From Carya illinoinensis (taxonomy: Eukaryota > Streptophyta > Magnoliopsida > Fagales > Juglandaceae), in contig NC_056760.1 in NCBI RefSeq assembly GCF_018687715.1, positions 26,883,501-26,947,500 of the forward strand: a DNA stretch of 64,000 nt, read 5' to 3'. This document shows, in pieces, positions 45,723 to 58,293 of the stretch. Made by a program: the position numbers and the translations under genes. The stretch's first letter is position 1, and each line of letters starts with the position of its first letter. The notes under the pieces are model-generated. The model made no database searches. It had not been told where the DNA came from and saw only the letters and a list, made by a program, of their open reading frames with translations.

Positions 45723-46609
45723 ATGGTGAATCAAAATAGGACAGTTAGGGATTATTTGCAACCTGTCAGAACTAGCATATCCTCATGTATAATTTAACCT
45801 TTGAATGCAAACAATTTTAATTTCAAATCTGGAATGATTCCATTAATTCCACATTTTCATGGCATCGAATCTGAGAACCCTTATTTGCATATCAAAGAGT
45901 TTGAAGAGGTTTGTTCTACATTCATGGACTGGACCTACACTGAGGAGGTTATTAGACTAATGTTTTTTCCATTTTCCTTGAAAGATAAAGCTAAAACATG
46001 ATTGAATTCATTAAGACCTAGAACCATAGGCACTTGGTAGGAGATGCAAACATGATTTTTGAAAAAATTCTTTCCAATACATAGGACAAATGTTTTAAAA
46101 AGACAAATCATGAATTTTTCTCAAAATGATTCTAAAACTTTTTATCAATGTTGGGAAAGGTTCAAAGATCTTTTAGATTCATGCTCACACCATGGTTATG
46201 AACATTACCATGTGGTTAGTTTTTTTTATAAAAGTTTGACAACTAAAATGCGCCAATTTGTACAAACAATGTGTAATGGAGAATTTTTTGACAAAGAACC
46301 TGAGGAAGCATTTGAATATTTTGATTATCTTGCTAAAAATGCCCAATCTTGGGACACAACTGATGTGCATGATAGGTCTAGGCAAGTTGATTCTAGTCAT
46401 GTAAAATATATTTTAAAGGAAGATGATGATTTACATGCTAAATTAACCTTACTGTCTAGAAAAATGGAAGCCATGGAATTGAAGAAAGTAAATGAAGTGC
46501 ATGTTGTCCCTAAATTTTCTGAGAAGTGTGGCATATGTGAGGATCATGGGCATTCAACTAATGAATGTCCCACGATCCCTGCTTTTAAAGAAGTATTGTT
46601 GGAAACATG
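45723..46609 (+). pseudogene. Athila-like gag, N-terminal part
   Basis: Starts at ATG 45723 ('MVNQNRTVRDYLQP'), then 'MIPLIPHFHGIESENPYLHI', 'FEEVCSTFMDW', 'LKKFFPIHRTNVLKRQIMNF', 'DSKTFYQCWERFKDLLDSC' and a zinc-knuckle-like 'CGICEDHGHSTNECP'. This order is typical of Athila-type gag. In-frame stops lie after 'SSCII', 'KAKT', 'GTW' and 'EMQT', mostly at Trp codons. It changes frame at 46607 into the next segment. Confidence 0.85.
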
Positions 46610-48221
46610 ATACATAAACCATATTCTGGTCCTTACTCTAATTCTTATAATCTACGATGGAGAAACCACCCAAATTTTAGTTGGAGGGGTGACCAGCATG
46701 TAGCTTCAACAACCTTGGCTCCGGGGCCCTCTCAACTCGCAATTCAAGCACCTCTAATGCAAAAGAAGGGACTTGAAGATATGGTTCAACAGCTGAGTGT
46801 GACACTTCAACAGTTCATGCAGGGTCAAGCAACACTCAACAACCAGAATTCATTGGCAATTAATGACATAAGGAGTTCCCTCACAAGGCTGACTACATCT
46901 TTTAGTACCCAAGAGAAGGGTAAATTTCCTGCACAGTCACAATCAAATCCACAAGTGCAACCTCATCAAGTGCAAGTAGTACGTGACGATCCTAACTTAA
47001 AGTTGGTCAAAGCGATGACTAATTTAAGAAGCGGTAAGGTGGTAGACATTCCAGCGCATGAGCCATACAATTCTAGTAAGGTTTCTAACCCTTCTAATAA
47101 AGATGGAAAGCATGTGATTGATAAGCATGAAAAAATTGATTGTCCTACACTTGCTCATTTTCCTCAGAGATTAGTTCCGTTGCATAAAGATAAGCATCTT
47201 GCTAAAATTCTTAAGGTTTTTAGGCAAGTTAGGATTAACATCCCTTTGTTAGATGCTATTCAGCAAATTCCTGCCTAGGCAAAATTTTTAAAGGATTTAT
47301 GCAATGTGAAAAGAAGATTAAATGTGCATAAAAAAGCTTTCCTTACTGAGCAGGTTAGTGCTATCATTCAGAGTAATACACCACCTAAATACAAGGACCC
47401 TGGAGCACCTACAATTGCTTGTGTGATAGGAAATTCAAAAATTGGTCACGCTTTGTTGGATCTTGGTTCAAGTGTCAATTTATTGCCTTACACTGTGTAT
47501 GAACAGTTTGGTTTAGGTGAACTGAAATCCACACCTATCATTTTGCAACTTGCTGATGGATCTATAAAAATGCCTAGGGGGTATAGTTGATGATGTTTTA
47601 GTTCAAGTTGATAAATTTTACTATCCTGTAGATTTTGTGGTGCTTGATATGAACTTGTCGACTCCATCTACTTTCCAAGCTCATGTAATTCTTGGTAGAC
47701 CATTTCTTACTATATCTAATGCATTAATTAATTGTATAAGTGGAATTTTGAAATTGAGTTTTGGAAACGTGACATTGGAGCTGAATATCTTTAATACTTG
47801 CAGGCAACCTCAGAATTTAGAAGAAGTTTAGGAAGTTAATTTGCTGGAAAATATCCTTGATGATGATTTGCACTTGAATCTTCCTTCCACTAATTTACAA
47901 TTGTCATTAGAAAGTGTTCTAAGTGATGTAAATCTACTTGATGATACTTCTAATGTTTCTTTTGCAAGAACTGGTCATGGGGTGCTTTGGCAACCAATAT
48001 TTGAAGAGTCGCCACCTTGGGCAGCACCTATAAAGCCATCTTCAGATGACAAACACCATTTCATTAGAGCATTTAGGACATTCGAAAGTTCAAATTTGAG
48101 GTTAAATCATTTTTTTTTTTATGAGACATTTACTTGTTTAAATATTGTTCTGACCAAATTTTTTGAAGATGTATACCGAACAAACACATCCAAAGTAAGA
48201 TTTTTGATCCTGGTAAGTTAA
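46607..48221 (+). pseudogene. Athila-like gag end and protease
   Basis: The segment 46607-47278 carries the rest of gag with a Gln-rich stretch and 'LTTSFSTQEKGKFP'. Protease follows at 47306 onward with 'HALLDLGSSVNLLPYTVYEQ' (DLGSS for DSGAS) and, after a frameshift, 'HVILGRPFLTISNALINC' and 'LKLSFGNVTLELNIF'. Downstream 'GVLWQPIFEESPPW' belongs to the protease-RT linker. RT should then begin but does not. The frame drifts into unrelated sequence by 48100. Confidence 0.8.
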
Positions 48222-48390
48222 GGTCTCGGTGGAGTGGGCCTTGGTTAAAACAGTTTTCCCTCATGGTTCTATTGAGGTTGTCAATCCTCAAAATGGAAAT
48301 GCTTTTAAGGTTAATGGTCAAAGGCTCAAGCCTTTTATTTCTAATTTTGCACCTGAAGAATCTACTTTGCATTTGCTTGATCGTAATTGA
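48180..48390 (+). pseudogene. Integrase C-terminal tip of the Athila-like element
   Basis: Encodes 'DPGKLRSRWSGPW', 'FPHGSIEVVNPQNGNAFKVN' and 'GQRLKPFISNF', the end of an Athila-type integrase, finishing with a stop at 48388-48390. It directly follows protease-linker sequence, so RT, RNase H and most of integrase were lost in one deletion of several kb. Confidence 0.8.
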
Positions 48391-49599
48391 TGGTTCTTGA
48401 TCTATCCATTTATTTTCATTGTTTTCTTTTGTTTTTCAGTTTTTATTTTTTTTAGTTTGGCTGCATTCCTTTCAAAGCTGCCCAGGTAATTCCTCTTCCT
48501 TTTGCCTTCAAATTTTTCTTTTCCTATTTGGTTCTTCTTATAGCTATTTTGCTCCTTCACTACTCTCTTTGTGTAAATTCTTTTGTTTCTCTTGCATCAT
48601 TGAGGATAATGCTACAATCTAGTTGGGGGTGAAAGCGAATTTATTTTTTGTTTGCATGCCTTACACTTATGTTGGTTCACCTTGGGGGAGTGCTGGTATT
48701 GAGTTCAAAACAGATTAAATTCCCTATTTTTGAATTTTACATGCTGGAAAGTGAATTGAAAAAATGATTTGTTGAGATTATGGAACATGTGGAATGTAGT
48801 GCAAATATGAGTATATGTCAAAAGAGGGACTTATCCATTTTATTTAGTTGTTAAACCAAGGGAAAGATGTTAAAAGTTTTGCTAAAACACACACAACACA
48901 TGCCCAGAATGCCTAGAAAGACTACATTGTTTGTTGATTTACACTTCGGTTGTTTGGGACTCTAATGAACCATATCCTAATGGCTTAGGAAGAATCTAAA
49001 GTGAATTAAATGAGAAAAGGGACAAGCCAGGGAAAAAAAAAATCCTTTAGGTAGACTAGTAGTAAGGGCTGACTTGTGAAAGTGTGGGTAGGTGCACATT
49101 CATAGGCTTGATTCCCCCACTAGGAAAATTTAAAAAAAAAAAAAAGGATTTACATTTGTGTATTGGAAAATGTTGCCTATTACCAAGTCCTTACTAAATA
49201 AGAAAGTAGGTGCCTTTTAAAGTGTAATAGCGTGAAAGCCGCCACTACAATGGTTTTGAATTAGAGTAATACCATGTGATTTTCTCAGATTAGCTGTTGT
49301 GATTGAAACTGTTAATGCTTCTTGGTAGTCGATCTTGGAATTCTAACCCCATTCCCCTGCACTTGAAAGAAAGCAAGTTTTGTTACATGTAATTCCCTTG
49401 GTTGATTAACTAAATAGTATATAAATCAACCAGTTGATACAAAACTCAGATTAATCTATCTTCAATGTTCTTAAACTAAACAAGTCTATTTCATGGCATG
49501 TGATTCTCAAATTTTCTAAAATTGTAGTTGGTAATTTTACCTTTGCATGAATTCATTCGCTTTATTTGCTAGGGTCTAACAAAAAGCTAGTTGAGGGTG

Positions 49600-51263
49600 T
49601 GATAAAGGGTTAGAATTGAGTAATTCAGTTGCTTAAATGAGTGATTTATTTTATCAAATGAGAATTGAGCACTTAATTATACATCAAATTCTAGTATTGG
49701 ATGTCAAATTAATTGATGTAAATATTTTACACACATAAAGTTCTATATTTGCCTTTAAAAGAAATACACTTTTAATTTACTGAAGGGCATTATGAAAATA
49801 CTAGAATAAAATAAAACTCGATTGGACGTGGAGGAGGACAGCAAAGGAAATCAGCACAAGATGCAGGGGCAATTTTGGGTGGCATGGGATTTTATTCTGC
49901 ATGTTTATTTTGTATTTATCTGGTAGCCGAACGGAGCAGCAGACCAAAAGCATGAGCTCAACGCAGACATCTTTTTAGCTTTTACGGATTATGTGCAGAT
50001 GGCGTGGGAAGGCCTGACTCACGGGATATTTTATTCTTACTTGTTTTTAGTTTTGGTTTGGAGAGGTAGTGAGTTCCCAGGGGTTGCAAGTCGGTGGGCA
50101 TTCATTTATTTTATTTTATTTTTCTTTCTTGTTTTTAGTTAGAGGACGGCGTGGGGTGTGTTCACGCTGGGGGGGCTTTTAATTTTTTCATTCTTTTTCA
50201 TTTTCCTAATGTGGACGAGGCCTGGGCTCTATCTCGGTTTTTTTGGGGCTTTTTCTTTTTCGTTTCCTAGCTTTACTTCGGATTTCTTAATGGTTTTGGC
50301 AGCTGGTTATCTTCATTTTTGTCTTGTTTACATTTTCAGTACTTTCCAGCTTTCTTTCTCAAGTTCTTAGTTGCTGTCGGCTGGTTTTACTTTATTTTCT
50401 TGGAGCTTTAAGTTTTTGTTTCATCTTAGATATTTGGAATTCGGCATTTTAGTTTAAGTTTTTGTTTTAGACTTTCAGCCAAGAGCATTTCGACATTCTA
50501 TCTTTATTATTATTTTTTTTATGGTCGTTTAGCTTTTTTTTTTTATTCTTCTGCATTTATTTTATACAGCAACTTGAAATGTTAGGGTTCACCATTTTTG
50601 GACATTTTGCTAATTTAGAAATGATAGGCTAAATTTTTAGGTTGGGATTCAATGAGTAATCCATGACTGTTTTGGGTTGGATTTTCTTCAAAGTTATGGA
50701 ATTTTGAATTATTAACTTGATAGATTGTATTTCATTTTGCCTATGGAAAGGATTAAAGTTCTATGTTCTTGAACTTGATGAATCGTAGACATAAAGGCAC
50801 GATTGATACTTGAACTTGTAACAAGATTTTGATGACTTTCTCTCACTTTTACACTTATTATAAAATCAGTCAAGTACCTTGATTATATTGAAAAGTGTGC
50901 TTATTGTTTTATTAACCGATCATAATCTCTTGGAACGAGAAAATGGTTGAAAGAAGATAAAATTAGAGAAAAATCCAACCTCAAATTAGAAATGGGCGAA
51001 AATTGTATCCCAAGTGTTTGTTTTATTGTTTCTTACAAGTTTAATTCAACTTCTACACATTTTCCTTAAATCTCTTGGTTCTTGGTAATTTTATAAACAT
51101 AGATTCACATTTATTTTTATCTCTCATAATCGATACATCTTTTACAACAAAAATGTCACAATCGCTTTGATAATCTTTTGTCCATATGGAATACGATCCT
51201 AGACTTATCATTGATACAATTTGACACTTCTACACTTAGAAGAACACATTTGAGACTGAGTCA
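49600..51263 (+). repeat. 3' LTR of the Athila-like element
   Basis: Starts TGATAAAGGG after 'agttgagggtg' (polypurine-like) and ends CACATTTGAGACTGAGTCA. Near-collinear with 44443-45650. Beyond that point only the 3' LTR continues, and its last ~100 bp match the end of the solo LTR at 8006-10690 read on the minus strand. Confidence 0.85.
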
Positions 51264-51771
51264 GGCTCAATCATACAAATAAGAACATCATTGTTAAAGG
51301 ATACAAAAAAAACCTGCAATATGTATTTTCAGACCATTAGTATTAAAAAGTCTACAATGTTTATAATTTTGAATAATACAACTATTAAACTTTAATTGCA
51401 CGTTTTTTACTTAAACAGTCTAAAAAAAGTTGTTCAAATTATCAAAATTCATAATTATATATTAGTTAATTAATATTAGTTAATTAATAATTATATATTT
51501 AACATTTTATATTGTCAATCGTCATAGGTTAGATGAAAATTACATAATTCACTTATATAACTACTATGTAAAATAATATTTATAATTTATAAAAAATTAT
51601 TTAAAAATATATATTTGTAGTTCGGGGTGAAAAAATCTCACCTCAGGACCAAACAGAAACACTTTCGATCCCACAAATGGAGGACCAAAATCGACCAAAC
51701 AAGTTTTCCGCCTGGTTCGGTCCGATCTATTTTTTCGATGCAAACTAAAAATTTTACACCCCTAAAGAGAA

Positions 51772-52913
51772 AACTTAAAAAATGGCCTAAGGATTGGAGT
51801 TGGAAATGAGAGCCATGCCTCATTTGATTCAACCAGGAGAGCAAAGGAGAAAAAAAAAAAAGATTTTAGATTGAGGATGCGATGGTTTTTTTTTTTAATT
51901 TTTAATTTGATTGCCAAAAGCTTTTGAGATTTTCAATTTTTTCATCTTTTTACATTTTTTTCAATGTCTAAGAAGGTCATTGTAATGTGTGAAATTCTCT
52001 AATGACATTTTAAAATTTTAATATTATCCCCTAAGATGGTGGGGTTGCAAAGTCGTCTTTTCATGGGTATAGTGAGAGGGACCCATTAGATAATTTATTT
52101 TCAACAATTATCCACCGATCCTCATTGTTGAGTGGCTAAACTAATTGGGCATAAGAATCTTGTGTGAGCTCTCAATCGACAACTAACATCTTATCATGTT
52201 GCATCCCTAGTAGGGAATATTACTTAAGGCAATCTCGATATATTAAGATTTTTTTTTATAACGTATTTTCATTAAATATTACAAATCAACCAATTCCAAG
52301 ATTGATTCGCTCTCTTACCAAGCATGAGTGAAACCTTAATTTCTTTGCTTTGCTCGATTGTTCCAAGTGATGTCCTTTGTGCCATGACAGGGTTAGTCCA
52401 AGCTATTGAGAGCATGATTTGGATTAGGTCTTTTCATGCTATTTCAAAATACAAACTTGTACAAGGTCTTTAATGTCTTGCCCGGGAACTAGATTGTGCA
52501 TGGCTTTGTTGTCCTGTACTAGCCCAACAAGGCCTTCAGCAATTTGGCTCACTCATTTGAATCCGAATGAAATCCTTATTCCTTGAATTCTTTCCTCTAG
52601 AGGCTCAATGCTTAATCCCTGGACACATTTAAACTTAAAAAAATATACATGGTGGCTTCACCAATAACTAGCTTCAATCTGGTTGGGTATTGATACGAGT
52701 CCATTCATATATGATTCAATAAATTGCAATAATTTAAAGAATATAAAATATATCAATAGGAATGAAAGTTTTGGAAAAAAATCTTGACAAGGAAGCAAGA
52801 TTGTCTATCTCGCGTGAATGATCAAGCAAGGGCATAATTGCCGAGTAGCACATAGTGACTCCTTCAGGTAAAAACTAATTTGAGTCATATCTTACTATGA
52901 ATACTATTATTAC
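51772..52913. other. Tail of copia pol hinge, then unassigned DNA
   Basis: 51772-51850 looks like the minus-strand hinge upstream of the copia RT remnant. From there to 52913 I see AT-rich sequence with no recognisable gene, until the LARD-like LTR begins. Confidence 0.4.
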
Positions 52914-53499
52914 TGTTGGGTGTGAATAAATATGTTGTTGGTGATGAAAGTCTAGCTAGCGAAGAATGGTGAAGTCACGGGGGATTCACATGACCAAGAG
53001 TGAACAAAGGATAAAGTAATGCAAAACATACCATATGGGCCCATAGATAGAGTCCAAAAGGACATCATGTTCACCATGGCGAATTTTAACCAATCATATC
53101 TTTGTAAGATCAAAATCCACAAAAGAAGTTTGAACTAGGTTCATTCATTGGAAGAGAGCTATCAATGGCAGAATCAGGCTTGGGAATGTAACATTCCTAA
53201 CTGGACACCAAGAATCGTGCCCCCGAAAGAGTAATGCTACAGTAGAATACATCAACCCCTATAAATACCATACCAGTTATGCTCTAAATGTATTATTCTA
53301 ACTTGATTACTAAAAGAATAAGTTTCTTCTCTAACTTAACCAATAGACACATCCCCTGTTGTGTTCTTTGAGGCTTTTATTTTGGTTACAGGTTGGAAGA
53401 GTACATGGAGGGCGTTGCTGGAAATTACATCAACAATTACCATTACACCAGATGATATTAAAGAGTATTATGGTTTTTATTTGTAATTTGGTTGGTACA
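52914..53499 (+). repeat. 5' LTR of the LARD-like element
   Basis: Pairs with 57719-58293. Diverged by substitutions and small indels, so the insertion is not recent. Ends are approximate because similarity continues a few bases past GTACA. Confidence 0.75.
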
Positions 53500-53965
53500 T
53501 TTTGTTCTTTGACCGAGTCCAATAATATCGTGAAGAAGAAAACAAGAAGGGCCTGGAAAGAAACCTCAGCTTGCGCGAAGAGAAGAGAGTAGAGGCTAAG
53601 GTAAGAGCATCAACCTATAAGAAAGGGGGCAGATTGCTTCAATAGGAGGGTCAAACACAGAGCATTCAAAGGAGGAGGAAGGAATTCTTGGGCCAAGTTA
53701 GGAGGGATTGTGAGTTGTTGTAGCCAGCAGCAGACCTAGTGCTTACCATTTGGAAGATATGAAAGAAGTTGTCATACTAGTGTAACGTAGAGCACCTAGG
53801 GAAGTGTTTAATTTAATAACTCTATGTAACCAAAACAAATGGTGAATAAGAATCACTCTTGTTCAAATAGTCACACCCATGACTCTTCGAATGATAAAGA
53901 AAAACTAGTGAGGAGCTATAAACGCTTGCATAAGCAAATACAACATAAGGCATATATACGACCTC

Positions 53966-54483
53966 AACACGCCAGCAATCGAGGAGACCTCCCAGGCCAA
54001 AGAGCCAAGCCTAGCAAAGTGTATGTTGAACTTAGGCAACCAAGGCTAGTATACGCCTTGGCAACCATAGCGATCGAGGAAACCTCTCATGCACCAATAG
54101 CCAAGCCTAGCAAAGTGCAAGCTGAGCTTAGGCAACCAAGGCTAACACACACCTTGGCAACCATAGCAGTCGAGGAAACCTCCTATGCATAATGTGCCAA
54201 GCTTGGCCAAGTGCAGGTTGAGCTTCAAAGACCAAGGCTAACAAATGCCTTGGCAACCATAGCGGTCAAGGAAACCTCCCATGCCCAAGAAGCCAAGCCT
54301 AGCAAAGTGCTAGTTGAGCTTTGGTGACCAAGGCTAACACACTCCTAAGCAACCATAGCAGTCGAGGAAATCTCTTGCACACAAATAGCCAAGCCTAGCA
54401 ACATGCACAATAAGCTTTGGTGACCAAAACTATCACACACCTTGGCAACCATAGTACTTGAGATTGCTATTGCAATTGGCTTA
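53966..54483 (+). repeat. Five 96-bp tandem repeats coding 32-residue units
   Basis: 'gccaagcctagcaaag'-type starts occur at 54004, 54100, 54196, 54292 and 54388, spaced exactly 96 bp, with a partial unit before. Each unit translates to a variant of AKPSKVQAELRQPRL followed by ATIAVEETS. The spacing is a multiple of three with no indels, so the frame held through the array. Stops now break units 3-5. It sits at the N-terminal side of the element's gag-like frame. Confidence 0.9.
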
Positions 54484-54499
54484 GGCAATGCTCGAGAGT

Positions 54500-55130
54500 T
54501 GGTGGGAGTGACGCTACATTTACTGACCCCTTAGAGCCTCGACTAGTGGTTCCTTCTCCAAGCAGGGAAATCTCCTCTCCCATGGTGTCTCCTTCGAGGA
54601 TGGCCTTGTTGGTGGCCCCTACCGAGTAGGTGGATGTTACTTTGCTTGATGTAGTTCCTCAGTCCTAGTTCAGAGGATCTCGGTTGCTCCAAGATTCTGC
54701 CCACTTCGTTAAACCCAAAAGCGAGTCTTTTGATCCCTTGGTCGCCAAAATGGCCAAGGAACTTGAACAACTCCTCTCTCTAGTATGTAAATCTTCTACT
54801 AGCATGTTGTAATCTTCCTTTTGCTTGTTATAAATGTCCTAGGTTGTTCCTTGCAGGGCTTATCTTCTTTGGCTCAATGGGTCACCTGACACCAGTCTGG
54901 TATAGAGGAGCAAGTCCAGTCTTTCCATTCATTAATGGAATGAGCCCATCAAGTTGTTTTTGAGGCAATAGAAGAGAGGAAATGGTGGAAGGAGGCTTAC
55001 TCCCACCTGGGCGGTCACCCGGTTGTGAAGGAGGTACAGATTATCGTGCTAAGGGTAGAGGTGTGGGACTTTCGATGTGAGCATGGAGAATTGGATATAA
55101 CCTTGGCCTCTGAATATTGAGAAGCTTCCT
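54500..55130 (+). pseudogene. Gag-like frame with probable intron
   Basis: Reads 'DPLVAKMAKELEQLLSL', then a likely intron (GTATGTAAAT at about 54786 to CCTTGCAG at 54856), then 'GLSSLAQWVT', 'HQSGIEEQVQSFHSL', 'HQVVFEAIEERKWWKEAYSH'. The heptad-like, Glu-rich pattern and intron position resemble the C-terminal half of the gag-like pseudogene at 16530-17399, so the two may be one family. Several stops. Identity uncertain. Confidence 0.4.
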
Positions 55131-57718
55131 GTTAACTCATCTTGGAGAAGACTTTAGGGCCTTAGAGCTGCGTCATGTCCTCCCCAACACAGTGACCTTT
55201 GCTATCTTGGATTCTTTAGGAGTCGATGTGATGCCCAACACTTTCTTCGCCTAATTGCTTCCCCATCCTCTTACTAACAACCCAAAAACTTAGCCTCAGG
55301 GATAGCTCCTCCCTTTGGCTACACTGGTTGCAGTGCTAGTTAGGATATTTAATAAAAGACTTATTTTGTAAGGGATATATTTTGTAATAGATATATTTTT
55401 GTGATTAATGGTTGTTGCAAGTTTTCTTTTACATTTGCCACCAATCCTATTGTTGTTCTTTTACTTTTTGTTCGTGTTGCATTTCCCAAGAGCTACGCCT
55501 CCTTTGGCTATTTCTTCTCCTTTGGTCTAGTTAGGTTATGTGCTTGATCACCCAAGGTTTACTCCGTTTGGCCTTCTTGTCATAAATCTACTATGGCGTT
55601 GGGGTGTTGTTCTAGGTTTCCATCATGGGTGCGGGAGGTTTCCTTGATCATTATGGTTGCCAAGGTGTGTGTCATCCTTGGATGTTGAAGCTCAATTTGT
55701 ACATTGCCATGATTGCTTCTTTGCATGGGTAAGGAAGAGAAGAAAGAAGGAGGAGATAGAGAAGGAATGAAGAAGAAGAATAAGAGGAAGAGGAGGAGGA
55801 GGAGGCAGAGATGGAGAGAGATGGCAGTCAGGAGAAGACGAGTCAGGTTTAGGGTTTTTTCTTAAGTATATATGTGTGTGTGTGTGTAATAAGTAGGGGG
55901 GAGGGGGAAGTAGAACATGGATGGGCTAAAGCCCAACCCACCCTCGCTAACTTTCATGAAATTTATAATGAAACTTGGGCACCTTCTCGAGGTAACGGGC
56001 CCCTACAGGCTGGGAGGATTGGATGGGCAGATTGAACTTTGAACGCTTTCTACCCAAGCCTTTTTGGAGGAAGCCTTTCATCGCCAACCTCTAACACCTT
56101 GATGGTTTTGCTCGGATCCAAAGATGAGGAGGACAAAGAGCAAAACTTCTCGAATAGTGCATTAGGCAAAGAGCCTGGGAGGACGTTAGGAGTTATGTAA
56201 GACGTTGAAATTTTACAACGAGTCTAGATCATTGGCCCCATGGTTGATTACATCTGTGAGGTGATAATTATGCAATGATGGTGGAAAATGCCTAGTTTCT
56301 CGTTAATCCCTAGAGGTAGGGATAGAAGGAGTTTGGGTAAGTAGGGTAGAGATAAGCACGTGACCTGTTGTGGGTTTTGTCGCCCTCCGAGTTCTCCTTC
56401 CCTTAAAAAGAGCAAGGGTTGATCTCTTGTGTTGACGGGTATGCCCTAGATTCATTGCGCCCGAGACTTGACATCCCAACATGATCTAGGTTCTCCTAAC
56501 CCATGCATAGATGAGATCCAAACATGCCATGTTCCCCCTGGTGAGGGTCACTTCAAAGCTACGACTGTTAGGGATAGAACTCTAAGAGGCCCTGATAAGA
56601 AATTCGTGGCAAACATACTTGCTGACAGGAAATTCCCAACCAACTCCAAAAATGAAAAAGAATTCTCAATCCCAAATCTTGACATGGGAGTAGCGGGACT
56701 CCAAGTGGATGACTCGCTAACTGATGTGCAAACTAAAACTGCTTTGGTTCACTTGTGCCTCCTAACACCATGGATGTGGAAAATTTAATGGATAGTAAGG
56801 TTGTGGTTCTCTTCTCCCACTATTTCTGGGGCATAGCTCCAAATAACACAATAGAACAACAAGATCCTATAAGCGTTCAGCAAGAGTTGGGCAAGAGTTG
56901 AGCAGGAGCTAGGCCCAAAAGTCCAAAATGTCGCGAACTGGGCAATAGAAGTGGAGTCTCAGTCTCATCAAGAACATGCTGATGTAGAGCCCAACATATT
57001 CCGTAGTCCCCTCTAAGTTGACAATGTCACCATGAGAATAAAAAAAGACCTCCCTAACTTAGAAATGCCGTACTATTCTCTCTCAGTGTCTAGTTTCACT
57101 TTGGTGGTAGTAGTAGTCTATAAGATCCCCTCAAAGGCAACATGGCAAAAGGAGTAGACTTCGCGAGAATTGACCAGTGGCCGGCATGAGCAGCAAGAAT
57201 GGGGAGTATTATGGAAAGGTTTTTTTGGAAGCCATCAAGACAGAGAAGCACAAAGACTCGAGGGTAAAGGAAGATAGGAAATAGGAAGAGGTGGTAGAAT
57301 GTAAAAAGTGAGCAAGAGAAAAAAGAAAGAATTAGAGCAGATGGAAAGAAATAAGGAAAGTAGAAGAGGAACATAAATTATGGGAAGATGAAATAGCAAG
57401 AGCGCGCAGGTGCTGAGCCAAGAAGAGGGCACCACGTGTTGAAGTCAAGGCAAACACGCCGAACAAAATCTCACTTTTGCATTCAATGAATTGACTGGTA
57501 AGACGTATGTTAGACAAATCACCAGATTTCACATTGCACAATGAAGTAGGTAGAAAGGCGTTAGAAGAGATGTCGAGCAGGCACAACATCTAGAAAAACA
57601 AACTAAGAAGAATACGGAAAGGGCCACGTGTCCATGGGAGTGCCTAGCAGATTCGAAAAGGGTACACTTCAGAAAGAAAATTTTGCACCTACATGTCTGT
57701 AAGAATTTACGGGGTAAC

Positions 57719-58293
57719 TGTTGAGTGTGAATAAATATGTTGTTGGGGAGGAAATGTTAGCTAGCAAAGAATGGTGACAAGGGGTTCAAGTGACTAAGGA
57801 CTAGCAAAGGATAAAGTTATACAAAAATCATTGTATGTGCCCATAGATAAAGCCCAGAACGATGTCATGTTTACTATGGCAAATCTTAACCAATTGTATC
57901 TTTGTAAGATTAGAATCCACAGAATAAGTTTAAGCGAGTAATTTCACCAAAAGAGTGCTACAATGGTAGTATTGCGCTTAGGAAAGTAATATTCCTAACT
58001 GAATACCAAGAATCATGCCCCCGAAATAGTAATTCCATAATAGAATACCTTAGCCCTTATAAATACCCTTCCAGGTACGTTCTAAATGTATTCTAAGTTG
58101 ATTAATGAGACAAGTAGTTTCCTATCTAACTTAATTATCAAAGGCATTCTCCATTGTGTTTCTCAAGAATCTTATTATGGTTGCAGGTTGGTAGAGTACG
58201 TGAATGCTTCACGAGTAATTGCATCAACAATTACCATTGCACGAGATGATATTAAAGAGCCTTATGGTTTTTATTTGTAATTTGATTAGTACA
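57719..58293 (+). repeat. 3' LTR of the LARD-like element
   Basis: Second LTR copy (see 52914-53499). The sequence before it, 'tttacggggtaac', is only a weak polypurine tract. Confidence 0.75.

Larger units (their letters stand above)
44443..51263 (+). mobile_element. Athila-like Ty3/gypsy element lacking RT and RNase H
   Basis: Bounded by TGATAAAGGG (44443) and GAGTCA (51263), with a GGTTC (44438-44442)/GGCTC (51264-51268) target duplication. The 3' LTR is 49600-51263 (1664 bp). The 5' LTR is truncated at about 45650 and runs straight into gag, so its 3' part, the primer site and the leader are deleted. The interior has gag, protease and only the C-terminal tip of integrase. A ~1.2-kb 3' non-coding region (48390-49599) precedes the 3' LTR. 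Confidence 0.85.
44292..51763. mobile_element. hAT-like MITE (~650 bp), split by the Athila-like element
   Basis: The left piece 44292-44442 starts GTGGGGCTGTAAAT. The right piece 51269-51763 ends ATTTTACACCCCT, and the two are imperfect inverted repeats. Each piece has 'cggtccg'-type words near its end. Flanking 8-mers AAAGAAAA (44284-44291) and AAAGAGAA (51764-51771) differ at one base, fitting the 8-bp hAT target size. The surrounding copia sequence continues across the pair. No transposase is present. Confidence 0.6.
52914..58293 (+). mobile_element. Non-autonomous LTR element (LARD-like)
   Basis: Direct repeats 52914-53499 (586 bp) and 57719-58293 (575 bp), both starting TGTTG.GTGTGAATAAATATG and ending GTACA, each with a TATA-like 'ataaata' (about 53261 and 58060). 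I could not confirm the exact 3' ends, the target duplication or a primer site. The 4.2-kb interior has no protease, RT or integrase. It holds a 96-bp coding-like repeat and a frame with a probable intron. From 55400 to 57718 I see no gene, only GA-rich and GT-rich simple sequence and a 106-codon open frame at 56468 without motif. Confidence 0.75.

Noticed and set aside
55780..55890. GA-rich then GT-rich sequence as a gene promoter or 5' UTR
   Set aside because: Simple-sequence runs within the LARD-like element; no coding frame follows.
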